A DNA stretch of 33,697 nucleotides. Origin: Alphaproteobacteria bacterium (GTDB taxonomy: Bacteria > Pseudomonadota > Alphaproteobacteria > Micropepsales > Micropepsaceae). The notes beneath the pieces were generated by a model. That model searched no databases, was not told where the DNA came from, and saw only the letters and a list, made by a program, of their open reading frames with translations. The stretch is from assembly GCA_021413465.1 (NCBI GenBank), contig JAIOQG010000087.1, forward strand, positions 1 to 33,697. Reading direction: 5' to 3'. Made by a program: the position numbers and the translations under genes. Each line of letters opens with the position of its first letter. Position 1 is the stretch's first letter. This document shows positions 9,772 through 18,529 of the stretch, piece by piece.

Positions 9772-11016
9772 TTAGCGGCCGGTCGGGAGCTTGTTGAACG
9801 GGATGTCCTTGTCGACGCGAATGTCGGCGGGAAGACCCAGCACGCGCTCGGCGATGATGTTCTTCAAGATTTCATCCGTGCCGCCGGCGATGCGCAGGCC
9901 CGGTGCCCACATGTAGGATTGCTGGAACGCGCCCATTTGCGGCGAGTCCTCGCCGACCATGACGCCGCCCATGTCTTCCAAATCCATGGCGAAGGACGAC
10001 AGGTCCTGCATCTTCGGCGCGACGACGACTTTCGCGATCGAGGCTTCGGGGCCGGGCACCTTGCCTTGGCTGAGCGCAGTCAGGGTGCGGTAGGTGGTGT
10101 ATTTCAGGCCCTGGCCGCGGACGTACCATTCGGCAATCCGCTCGCGCACGGCCGAGTTGCGGATGGCGGGGCCGTCTTCGAGTTCCGTTTCACGCGCAAG
10201 CGCGATGAGTTCTTTGATGTCGGGGCCGGAGCCGCCGGCGCCGCCGCCGACCGCCAGACGCTCATGCATCAAGGTGGTGAGGGCCACGCCCCAGCCTGCG
10301 CCGACTTCGCCGAGGCGCTGGGAATCGGGGATGCGGACGTTGGTGAAATAGACTTCGTTGAAGTTCGCGCCGCCGGACATTTGCTTGATGGGCTTCACTT
10401 CGACGCCCGGCGATTTCATCGACAGGTAGAACATCGTCAGGCCTTTGTGCTTTTGCGCCGTCGGGTCGGTGCGCGTAAGCAAAATGCCGAAGTCGGAATA
10501 GTGGGCGCCGGAGGTCCAGACCTTCTGGCCGTTGACGATCCAATCGTCACCGTCCTTTTCGGCGCGCGTGCGCAGGCCAGCAACGTCGGAGCCGGCCGAG
10601 GGTTCGGAGAAGAGCTGGCACCAGATCTCCTCGCCGTAAAGCGCCGGCTTCACATAGCGCGCGGCGACTTCTTTCGAGGCGTAGTGCGTGACGGTCGGGA
10701 TGCACATGCCGAGCCCGATTTCGAAGAAGCCCGAGGGCACGTCGAACTTCGCTTCTTCCTGGCTGTAGACGACCTGCTGCATCGGGGTGCCGCCGAGGCC
10801 GCCGTTCTCCTTCGGCCAGGTGATACGGGCGTAGCGCTTCTCGGCTTTCTTCGCCTGCCAGGCCTTGGCGATTTTCAACGAGTCGGCTTCGTTGCGTTGG
10901 AAGCGCGGGTTCTCGGCGGAGAAGCCGGTCGCGCTTTTCGGTTTGGCGTTCGCTTCTAGCCAGGCGCGCACTTCTTGGCGGAAGGTGGCTTCGGCGGGGG
11001 TGTCGTTGAAATCCAT
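9772..11016 (-). CDS. Acyl-CoA dehydrogenase family protein (large, FadE29-like type)
   Basis: EPSAGSDVAGLRTRAEKDGDDWIVNGQKVWTSGAH; C-terminal RIAGGTDEILKNIIAERVLGLP. Three nt from the P450 gene. Confidence 0.9.
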   Translation of the reverse strand: MDFNDTPAEATFRQEVRAWLEANAKPKSATGFSAENPRFQRNEADSLKIAKAWQAKKAEKRYARITWPKENGGLGGTPMQQVVYSQEEAKFDVPSGFFEIGLGMCIPTVTHYASKEVAARYVKPALYGEEIWCQLFSEPSAGSDVAGLRTRAEKDGDDWIVNGQKVWTSGAHYSDFGILLTRTDPTAQKHKGLTMFYLSMKSPGVEVKPIKQMSGGANFNEVYFTNVRIPDSQRLGEVGAGWGVALTTLMHERLAVGGGAGGSGPDIKELIALARETELEDGPAIRNSAVRERIAEWYVRGQGLKYTTYRTLTALSQGKVPGPEASIAKVVVAPKMQDLSSFAMDLEDMGGVMVGEDSPQMGAFQQSYMWAPGLRIAGGTDEILKNIIAERVLGLPADIRVDKDIPFNKLPTGR

Positions 11017-11075
11017 GGGCGTCGGTCCTTCAGATGCGATTTTTTGGTGATTGGATGTTTGAAGCGGGTCTCAAT

Positions 11076-11229
11076 CTGTCATCCCGGCAAAGCGGAGCGT
11101 AGCGACGCGCGAGCCGGGACCCAGGCGACCGGGCTCGGCGGTTCATCACGCAAACTCCTGGGTCCCGGATAGTAGCGCTCGCACTCCAATTGCTTCGCAA
11201 TTGGGCGCGCGCAACTTCCGGGATGACAG
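11076..11229. repeat. REP/MITE-like nested palindromic intergenic element
   Basis: Outer perfect 12-bp inverted repeat CTGTCATCCCGG (11076-11087)/CCGGGATGACAG (11218-11229). Inner perfect 12-bp inverted repeat CCGGGACCCAGG (11114-11125)/CCTGGGTCCCGG (11157-11168). Additional hairpin CCAATTGC-TTC-GCAATTGG (11186-11204). Confidence 0.8.
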
Positions 11230-11238
11230 TTCTAAGCA

Positions 11239-12366
11239 TCAGGCGACGTTCTTTTTCTCGAGGTGGTTGATCAAACGATCTTTCCATACGCGCGACGCCC
11301 CGAGCGCGAGGCTGAGCGTCTTCGAGCGGCGATAGAAGAGGTGGCAATCGAGTTCCCAGGTGAAGCCCATGCCGCCGTGGGTTTGGATGTTTTCCTGCGC
11401 GGCGTTGTGGAAGGCATCCGTCGCGCTGATGCGGGCACCGGCGGCGGCTTCGGGCAGGTCTGGGGCGTTCGTCGACAATGCCCAGGCACCGAAATAGGCG
11501 TTCGAGCGCGCCAGTTCGTTCAGGACGTACATGTCGGCGAGCTTGTGCTTGATGGCTTGGAACGAACCGATCTGGCGGCCGAAGGCATAGCGGTTGAGCG
11601 CGTAGTCCTTTGCCATGGCCAGGCAGGTGTCGGCGCCACCGACCTGTTCGAAGGCCATGAGGATGGCCGCGCGGTCGAGGATACGGCGCGTTAGGTCCCA
11701 GCCTTCGCCTTGGGCGCCGAGCGCTTCGGCGGCGGCACCTTTAAACGTGATTTCGGCCTGGCTGCGCGAGGGGTCGACCGTCTTTACCGTGCGGCGCGTG
11801 ACGCCGGCGGCCTTCAGATCGACGATGGCGAGCGACAGGGCGCGTTCGCCCTGCCCTTCGCCCGAGCGCACCAGCACCACGGCGAAATCCGCGACGTCGC
11901 CGTCGGGCACGGGCGATTTGATGCCGTCGAGCTTGCCGGATTTGAAGCTCGCTTTCACCGTCTTGGGGCTTGGCGGCTGCGCGCCTTCGGCGAGCGCGAA
12001 GGTGCCGATGAGTTCACCGGCGGCGAGTTTGGGCAGGTATTTCTTTTTCTGCGCCTCGCTGCCGGCGAGCATGATGGCCTCGGTCGCGAGATAGACGGTG
12101 GAGGAGAAGGGAACGGGCGCGATGGCGCGGCCGAGTTCTTCGGCGATGACGCAGAGTTCGAGGTGGCCGAGGCCGAGGCCGCCGTATTCTTCCGGAATGG
12201 CGGTTCCGAGCCAGCCCATCTCGCCGATCTGTTTCCACAGCGCCTTGTCGTAGGGCTCATCGCTTTCGAGAATTTTGCGGACCGCTTTGGTCGGACATTT
12301 CTCGGTCAGGAACTTGCGCGCCTGATCCTTCAGCATTTTTTGGTCGTCGGAGAAATCGAAATTCAT
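11239..12366 (-). CDS. Acyl-CoA dehydrogenase family protein (partner, FadE28-like type)
   Basis: MNFDFSDDQKMLKDQARKFL; IPEEYGGLGLGHLELCVIAEELGRA; THGGMGFTWELDCHLFYRRSKTL. Start at 12366 preferred over 12402. Confidence 0.88.
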   Translation of the reverse strand: MNFDFSDDQKMLKDQARKFLTEKCPTKAVRKILESDEPYDKALWKQIGEMGWLGTAIPEEYGGLGLGHLELCVIAEELGRAIAPVPFSSTVYLATEAIMLAGSEAQKKKYLPKLAAGELIGTFALAEGAQPPSPKTVKASFKSGKLDGIKSPVPDGDVADFAVVLVRSGEGQGERALSLAIVDLKAAGVTRRTVKTVDPSRSQAEITFKGAAAEALGAQGEGWDLTRRILDRAAILMAFEQVGGADTCLAMAKDYALNRYAFGRQIGSFQAIKHKLADMYVLNELARSNAYFGAWALSTNAPDLPEAAAGARISATDAFHNAAQENIQTHGGMGFTWELDCHLFYRRSKTLSLALGASRVWKDRLINHLEKKNVA

Positions 12367-12407
12367 AGTCGCCCTCAAAGTTGAACCTTGCGGGCGGCGC
12401 ACGCAGC

Positions 12408-12947
12408 CTAATCTTCGGCGCCGCCTAGATTGCGTTTCAGCTTCTGCAGTTGCGCAATCAAATCCTTCACCTCACCCTGTCGCATACCTTGCAGGGTTCG
12501 CGCAAATGTTCCCTTCGCAGCTGCGGCGAGCTGGGGGAAGAACTTGTCGATCTTTGCCGTAGCGTAAACCCGGCGCGCGCGCCGGTCGTTCGGATCGTCC
12601 TTGCGAATTATCCACCCGCCGGCTTCCAAACGGTCGAGCGTTTTGCCGAGCGGCGCCTTTTCGATCTCGGTCAGGTCGGCGAGTTCGGTTTGGGTCTGGC
12701 CGCCCTCGGTGCGTTCGACCGTAACCAGCACGCGCCACTGCGTGCGCGTCAGACCGAGGCCGGCAATGCGGCTTTCGAAGTCCTTGCCTAACAACCGGTG
12801 AATATCGTGAAACAGCCAGCCGAGCGTGTTTTCGACTTCGAGTTCGGCCTTCAAGCGCTCTTTTTCGGCCTGACGCGCGTCCGTCGAGGCCTTCGCCTTG
12901 CGGGCGGCGGGTTTGGCGCGGTCCGTCCTTAATAAAACCTGCGTCAA
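12408..12947 (-). CDS. MarR family transcriptional regulator
   Basis: LTRTQWRVLVTVERTEGGQTQTELADLTEIEKAPLGKTLDRLEAGGWIIRKDDPNDRRARRVYAT winged helix. Confidence 0.85.
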   Translation of the reverse strand: MTQVLLRTDRAKPAARKAKASTDARQAEKERLKAELEVENTLGWLFHDIHRLLGKDFESRIAGLGLTRTQWRVLVTVERTEGGQTQTELADLTEIEKAPLGKTLDRLEAGGWIIRKDDPNDRRARRVYATAKIDKFFPQLAAAAKGTFARTLQGMRQGEVKDLIAQLQKLKRNLGGAED

Positions 12948-12980
12948 CGTGTTGTTTCCTGTGCGGCGGCTTTAATATGG

Positions 12981-13007
12981 ACGTATATAGTAATCACGTA
13001 TACTAAT
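12981..13007. promoter_or_regulatory. Candidate regulator site: direct repeat ACGTATATAGTAAT / ACGTATACTAAT in an AT-rich divergent intergenic region
   Basis: ACGTATA at 12981-12987 and 12996-13002 (15 bp apart), between marR (-) and the RND adaptor (+). Confidence 0.45.
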
Positions 13008-13045
13008 TATCTCCATCCGACACTTTCCGCAAGCGGTTACGATTG

Positions 13046-14206
13046 ATGCGCGTCCCCCGGCCCGTTCCATTCCTCATATTCTTGGCGCTCTCAGTTGCCG
13101 TCTCCAGTTGCGGCAAAGCGGTCGAGGCGAAGAAGGCAGAGGCGGTTGCCGAAGCGATCCTGGTTTCGAACGCCGAGGTTACGTTTGCCGACGTGACGAC
13201 GCCGATCGTGGGTACGGGCAACATCACGCCCGTGAAGTTGACCGACATCGGCCCCTCGGTCGACGGCATTATCGACGAGGTGATGGTCAAAGTCGGCGAC
13301 GTCGTGAAGAAAGGCGATGCGTTGTTCCGCACGCGCGACGTGGACACCAAGCTGCAGATTCGCGAATTGGAGCAGCAGGTGGCGCTGGCGCGCGCGCAAT
13401 ATGCCAACGCCAACAGCGATATGAAGCGCCAGAGTTCGTTGAAGTCCGGCGGCTGGGTCAGTCAGTCGCGGATGGATACGACGCGCACCAACGCCGCCGT
13501 TGCGCTGGCGCAGGCCGGCGTATGGGAAGCGCGCCTTGCGGCGGCCCGCCAGCAGCTGAAGGACACCGTGGTGCGGGCGCCCTATGACGGCGTGATCACG
13601 CGCAAGGACGTGTATGAGGGGCGCTTCATGGCGACGCGCTTCGGCGGCGGCGGAATGATGGGGGGCGCGGCCGGCGTGGTGCAGATCATGGACATCGCGA
13701 TTGTCGCCGCGATCGTCAACGTGCCGGAATCGTATCTGGCGCAGATGGAGCTCGGCTTGCCGGCGAAGATCCATGTTGACGGGCTCGACAAGACTTACGA
13801 CGCTAAGATCGCCGTGATCAATCATCGCGTCGACGATCGCACGCGCTCGGTCGAGGTACGCTTTGGCATCGACAACAAAGATTTGAAGATCAAGCCCGGC
13901 CTGTTCTGCCGCGCCGATATCTTGCCGCCGGCGCGCAAGGTTCTGGTCGTGGCGCGCAAGGCCGTGCTGGGCAGCGAGGGGGCGCACTACGCCTATATCG
14001 CGCAGAACGGCCGGGCCAAAAAGATCGCGCTGTCCGCACGCGACCTCGACGGCGAGCGGGTCGAAATCACATCAAACGTTCCTGCCGGTACGATGTTTCT
14101 GACCGGACCCAATCTGGCACAGCTCGCCGACGGCATGGCGGTGAAGCTCGAGAGCGAAAAAGCTAAGCCCGCGGCGTCGCCCGCACCCAAAGCCGCGAGC
14201 CTCTAG
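13046..14206 (+). CDS. RND efflux periplasmic adaptor subunit (membrane fusion protein), putative lipoprotein
   Basis: Lipobox-like VAVSSC near the N-terminus; VDGIIDEVMVKVGDVVKKGDALF; VRAPYDGVITRKDVYEG. Confidence 0.9.
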   Translation: MRVPRPVPFLIFLALSVAVSSCGKAVEAKKAEAVAEAILVSNAEVTFADVTTPIVGTGNITPVKLTDIGPSVDGIIDEVMVKVGDVVKKGDALFRTRDVDTKLQIRELEQQVALARAQYANANSDMKRQSSLKSGGWVSQSRMDTTRTNAAVALAQAGVWEARLAAARQQLKDTVVRAPYDGVITRKDVYEGRFMATRFGGGGMMGGAAGVVQIMDIAIVAAIVNVPESYLAQMELGLPAKIHVDGLDKTYDAKIAVINHRVDDRTRSVEVRFGIDNKDLKIKPGLFCRADILPPARKVLVVARKAVLGSEGAHYAYIAQNGRAKKIALSARDLDGERVEITSNVPAGTMFLTGPNLAQLADGMAVKLESEKAKPAASPAPKAASL

Positions 14207-14210
14207 CGCA

Positions 14211-17200
14211 ATGTGGATTTCCGATCTTTCGATCCGGCGGCCGGTTCTTGCCGTCATGGTGATCAGCGCGCTGGTCGCGCTGGGACTTGTTTCGTTGTCG
14301 CGGATCGGCGTCGATTTGTTTCCGCGCGTCGAGTTTCCGTATGTCGTCGTGCACACGACGCTTGAAGGGGCTAGTCCCGAGGCGATCGAGACGCAGGTCA
14401 CCGACGTCGTCGAGTCGCAGGTCAATACGATTTCCGGCATCAAGTCGCTGTCGTCGCAGAGTTCCGAAGGCAACTCGCAGGTGATGATCGAGTTCGGCCT
14501 GAGCGAGAATGCGGACGTCAAGGCGCAGGATGTACGCGACAAGGTCAACATCGCGCTGCGCGATCTGCCGCAGGATGCGGACCAGCCCGTGATCCAGAAA
14601 ATCGATCCGGACGCCGAGCCGATCTTGTCGGTGATGCTGTCGGGCAATATTCCGGCACGCGATCTCACCCATATCGCCGACAAGACGATCAAAGAGCGGC
14701 TGCAACGCGTGTCGGGGGTCGGCGCGGTGACGATTTTGGGCGGGCGCGAACGGCAGATCCGCGTTTGGCTCGACGCGAACCGGATGCGCGCCTATGGCGT
14801 GACGGCCGACGACGTGGCCGCGGCGCTGCGGCGCGAGAATGCCGACATTCCCGGCGGCAGCATGGAATCCGCCGACGCGCGCAGCGAGTTCGGCGTCAAG
14901 ACCAAGGGTGAAGTGAAATCCGTCGCGGCGTTCAATCAGATCGTGGTGGCGTTCCGCGCCGGCGGATTGGCGACGCTGCTGGGCGATGTGGCTCGCGTTG
15001 AAGACGGCGCAGAAGACGAGCGCACTTATGCGGCGCTTAATGGCGTGCCGGGCGTTTCGCTTGAGGTGCGGCGGCAGTCCGGTCAGAACACGCTGGAGGT
15101 CGCCAAGGCGGTGAAGGCGGAGGTGGAGCAATTGCGGCCTTTGTTGCCGCCCGGCGTCAAAGTCACGATCGCCAAAGACATTTCGATCTTCATCGAAGAC
15201 TCCGCCAACGATGTCGGGTTCGACATCATCATCGGCATATTCTTGGTCGTCGTCATCGTGTCGGCGTTTTTGCTCGACTTTCGCGCCACCGTGATCGTGG
15301 CGATCGCGATGCCGACGTCGCTGATTGCGACGTTCTTCGCGTTCTATTGGGCTGGGTTCACGCTGAACATGCTGACCTTGATGGCGTTCTCCGTCGCGGT
15401 CGGGCTTTTGGTCGACGACGCGATCGTCGTGCTGGAAAGCGTGCATCACAAACTGGAAGCCGGCATGCCCGCGGCGCAAGCGGCATCCGAGGGCACGAAG
15501 GAGGTCGCGGTTGCGGTGATGTCGGGCACGTGGGCGGTCGTGGCCGTGTTCGTGCCTATCGCGTTCATGGACGGCGTGGTCGGACGTTTCTTTTATCAGT
15601 TTGGGCTCGCGATCGTTTTTTCGGTGCTGGTGTCGTTGCTGGTTTCGCTGACGCTGACCCCTGCCCTGTGCTCGAAGTTCCTGTCGAAACTAAAGCTCGG
15701 CGCGGTGGCGCAAAGGTTCGAAAGGTTTCACCGCGGCCTCGAAGCGTTTTATCGCGGCGTCTTGCAGTGGGCGCTTGCCCATCCTTGGCTGGTGCTCGGA
15801 TTCGGTGCCGCGACGATCGCGGGCGGTGTGATGCTGGCGCGCACGATCCCGTTCGATTTTCAATCGCGTGCCGACCGGTCGGAGTTTCTGGCGAGTGTCG
15901 ACTTGCCGTTCGGCGCGGGCATTGCCGAAACGAAAGCGATCGGCGAGCGGGTGACGAAGGCGTTGCTCGCTTCGCCGGAAATCAAAACCGTGTTCATGAC
16001 CATCGGGTCCGGCAATCAGGCGCGCATCAATCGCGTCAATTACTATGTCGGCCTGACGCCCAAGAAAGGCCGCGGCATAGATCAATTTCACGTCATGCAA
16101 GACGCGCGCGCCCTGATCGTCAAAACGGCACCGGAAGCCAAGCACGTCGAAACGATCGATGTGCCGTGGATCGGCGGGAACTCGAGTTTCAACTCGGCGA
16201 TCAGCTATTCGCTGCAAGGCACGTCGCTTGAGGTGCTGCGGCAGAAGTCGGACGAGATCGTGGCACGCATGTCGGCGAACAGAGCCATCTTCGCGGATGC
16301 GCGTACGAGCTATGAAGAGGGCAAGCCCGAAGTTCAAATCACGATCGACCGCGCGCGTGCCGCCGATCTTGGTGTCGCCATTCGACCGCTCGCGACCACC
16401 GTGCGCGCGCTCGTCGGCGGGGTCGACGCGGGCACGTTCGAAGAGATGGGCGACCGCTATGACGTGCGCGTGCGCTTGGAAGAAGCTCAGCGCAACGACC
16501 CCTCGAAGCTAAGCCAGATTCAGGTGCGCGGCCAAAACGGCACTCTGGTCGAGCTTGCCAATATCGCCGAATTCAAGATCGCCGAAGGTCCGGCCCAGAT
16601 CGATCGCCGCAACCGCGCGCGGACGATTACGATCTTCGGCAATACGCCGCCCGGCGTGGCGCTGGGCACGGCGACCGACGCGATGCAGAAAATTGTCGAC
16701 GAGGTCAGTTTGCCGCCGGGCTATTTCGGCACCTATGTCGGACAGGCCGAGCGCATGAAGGAATCGGAGTCGGCGATTGGATTTGCGTTCATTCTGGCGC
16801 TGGTCGCGCTCTACATGATTTTGGGCAGTCAGTTCAACAGCTTCTCGCAGCCGGCGATCATCATGTTGACGGCGCCGTTGTCGTTTGTAGGGGCGTTTGC
16901 GGCGCTGTCGTTCACCGGCATGACGCTGACCATGTTCGCGCAGATCGGCATGCTGGCTTTGATGGGCCTTGTCATGAAGAACGGCATTTTGCTTGTCGAC
17001 TATGCCAACGTTGCGCGCGAGACGCGGGGGCTTAGCGCCCGCGAGGCGATCGAGGAAGCCGGTTGGCGCCGTATGCGCCCCGTACTTATGACTCAACTTG
17101 CCACCGTATTCGGCATGATCCCCGTCGCCATTTCGACCAGCCAAGGGGCCGAGTTTCGCAACGCTATGGGCGTACTTGTGATCGGCGGAATCTTGTCGTC

Positions 17201-17327
17201 GACGTTCCTGACGCTTTTGATCGTACCGGTTGCTTATACGTTAATGTCCGATCTTTATGACAGTTTCGGGCGGCTGCGCAGGCGCTGGACCGGCACGGAC
17301 CGCAAGGACACGGCGCCCGCAGAGTGA
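14211..17327 (+). CDS. RND efflux permease (AcrB/HAE1-like)
   Basis: 1038 aa; SRIGVDLFPRVEFPYVVVHTTLEGASPEAIE, GLLVDDAIVVLESVHH proton-relay Asp pair, MKNGILLVDYAN. Confidence 0.95.
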   Translation: MWISDLSIRRPVLAVMVISALVALGLVSLSRIGVDLFPRVEFPYVVVHTTLEGASPEAIETQVTDVVESQVNTISGIKSLSSQSSEGNSQVMIEFGLSENADVKAQDVRDKVNIALRDLPQDADQPVIQKIDPDAEPILSVMLSGNIPARDLTHIADKTIKERLQRVSGVGAVTILGGRERQIRVWLDANRMRAYGVTADDVAAALRRENADIPGGSMESADARSEFGVKTKGEVKSVAAFNQIVVAFRAGGLATLLGDVARVEDGAEDERTYAALNGVPGVSLEVRRQSGQNTLEVAKAVKAEVEQLRPLLPPGVKVTIAKDISIFIEDSANDVGFDIIIGIFLVVVIVSAFLLDFRATVIVAIAMPTSLIATFFAFYWAGFTLNMLTLMAFSVAVGLLVDDAIVVLESVHHKLEAGMPAAQAASEGTKEVAVAVMSGTWAVVAVFVPIAFMDGVVGRFFYQFGLAIVFSVLVSLLVSLTLTPALCSKFLSKLKLGAVAQRFERFHRGLEAFYRGVLQWALAHPWLVLGFGAATIAGGVMLARTIPFDFQSRADRSEFLASVDLPFGAGIAETKAIGERVTKALLASPEIKTVFMTIGSGNQARINRVNYYVGLTPKKGRGIDQFHVMQDARALIVKTAPEAKHVETIDVPWIGGNSSFNSAISYSLQGTSLEVLRQKSDEIVARMSANRAIFADARTSYEEGKPEVQITIDRARAADLGVAIRPLATTVRALVGGVDAGTFEEMGDRYDVRVRLEEAQRNDPSKLSQIQVRGQNGTLVELANIAEFKIAEGPAQIDRRNRARTITIFGNTPPGVALGTATDAMQKIVDEVSLPPGYFGTYVGQAERMKESESAIGFAFILALVALYMILGSQFNSFSQPAIIMLTAPLSFVGAFAALSFTGMTLTMFAQIGMLALMGLVMKNGILLVDYANVARETRGLSAREAIEEAGWRRMRPVLMTQLATVFGMIPVAISTSQGAEFRNAMGVLVIGGILSSTFLTLLIVPVAYTLMSDLYDSFGRLRRRWTGTDRKDTAPAE

Positions 17328-17411
17328 TGCGTTTAACCGCGCTTTAAGGCGATGTGCCGCACCATCCCGCTAGAACGATAAGCGCTTTCGCGCACATTTC
17401 GGGGTGGTGGC

Positions 17412-17948
17412 ATGGCCAAGGCACAATTCCACAAGAACCAACGCGTCTATGTGAAGACCGTCGGCACGTGGGCGCTCATTGAAAAAGTCATGCCGCACTG
17501 GGCCAAGGGTCTGGATGAGCCGTTGCGCGTTTTCTACGATTTGGGGCTGGGGCGCGACTTTGCGGCGGAAGAGCTGCAAAGCGAAACGGTGGCGCCGAGC
17601 AAGATCACGGGCAATGCCGAGCAGTGGCGCATGGTTCGTGCACGCAACAAATGGAAATCGCCGGAAGAATGCTCACACCATCCCTATCCCGGTACGCATC
17701 CGCAGGTGATGACCGGCGATACTGATTGGGGCGGTTGGCGGGTGCCGGGCGCGGAGTACGATCTCTATCCGGAAAAAGTGGAACACCAAGCGCGCATGAT
17801 CGTGAACGCCCCCCGGATGGCGGCGCTGTTGAGCGTGTTGGTCGACAAGGTCAAGATCGAGCCGGAAAACGTTCCCGACGACGTAGCCGCGCTGGCCCAC
17901 GAGGCGAATGCGATCTTGCGTTACATCGAGCAGGACGTGCCGCAGTAA
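17412..17948 (+). CDS. Conserved-looking hypothetical protein
   Basis: 178-aa ORF with ATG start, filling the gap between flanking genes; no domain recognised. Confidence 0.65.
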   Translation: MAKAQFHKNQRVYVKTVGTWALIEKVMPHWAKGLDEPLRVFYDLGLGRDFAAEELQSETVAPSKITGNAEQWRMVRARNKWKSPEECSHHPYPGTHPQVMTGDTDWGGWRVPGAEYDLYPEKVEHQARMIVNAPRMAALLSVLVDKVKIEPENVPDDVAALAHEANAILRYIEQDVPQ

Positions 17949-17949
17949 A

Positions 17950-18423
17950 CTAAAGCCAACGCGGCACTCGCGATTTGTAAGCGATATAGTCTTCGCCGAA
18001 TTTGCGTTCCAGATAGGCTTCTTCTCGCGCCACTACGCCGTAGCGTATGACCGCAAAAAGCGGCAGCGCGAGCGCAAGCATGCCCCAGCTGTTCATGGCG
18101 GCAGCGATCCCGAAGTAAAAGAGAAACAAGGCGATATAGATCGGGTTGCGACTGAGCGCGTGTGCTCCCCTCGTCACCAAGGCGGATGTGGGTGCACGCG
18201 TGGGAACGGGCGTGCCTGCCCGACGAAAGCCGCCGACGGCGAGTACGATGATCACCAGCGCCGCGAGCAGCAGTGTGGCGCTTGCGTACCAGCGCGGAGC
18301 GGGATCAATCGCGGGCGCCGACGCGATCCACATGACGTCGGCTACCATGCCGGCGATCAGGAACAGCAGAAAGATGACAGGCGGCGGCGCTATGACGCCG
18401 GGTACTTCTTTGTCTTGGCTCAT
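17950..18423 (-). CDS. Isoprenylcysteine carboxyl methyltransferase-like membrane protein
   Basis: Multiple hydrophobic helices and C-terminal LSRNPIYIALFLFYFG...REEAYLERKFGEDYIAYKSRVPRWL, typical of the ICMT/PEMT-like family. Confidence 0.85.
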   Translation of the reverse strand: MSQDKEVPGVIAPPPVIFLLFLIAGMVADVMWIASAPAIDPAPRWYASATLLLAALVIIVLAVGGFRRAGTPVPTRAPTSALVTRGAHALSRNPIYIALFLFYFGIAAAMNSWGMLALALPLFAVIRYGVVAREEAYLERKFGEDYIAYKSRVPRWL

Positions 18424-18448
18424 GAAGATACTTCCCTCGGACCCTTTT

Positions 18449-18491
18449 TGACAATATTTTTGTCATATTAGATGTGACAATTTATTTGTCA
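18449..18491. promoter_or_regulatory. Two tandem perfect palindromic operators in a divergent promoter region (likely MarR sites)
   Basis: TGACAA-TATTT-TTGTCA (18449-18465) and TGACAA-TTTAT-TTGTCA (18475-18491), centres 26 bp apart. Minus strand has TTGACA (18492-18487), 16-bp spacer, TAATAT (18470-18465), consistent with a promoter for the ICMT-like gene. Confidence 0.75.
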
Positions 18492-18529
18492 ATAAGATCG
18501 TAGTCACCGGAACGAAACTCGGGGGTTTA

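Noticed and set aside
8617-10959. 780-aa plus-strand ORF
   Set aside because: Shadow of the P450 and acyl-CoA dehydrogenase genes on the other strand; no recognisable motifs.
14163-15479. 438-aa minus-strand ORF opposite the RND permease
   Set aside because: Shadow ORF; the plus-strand permease has unmistakable RND motifs.
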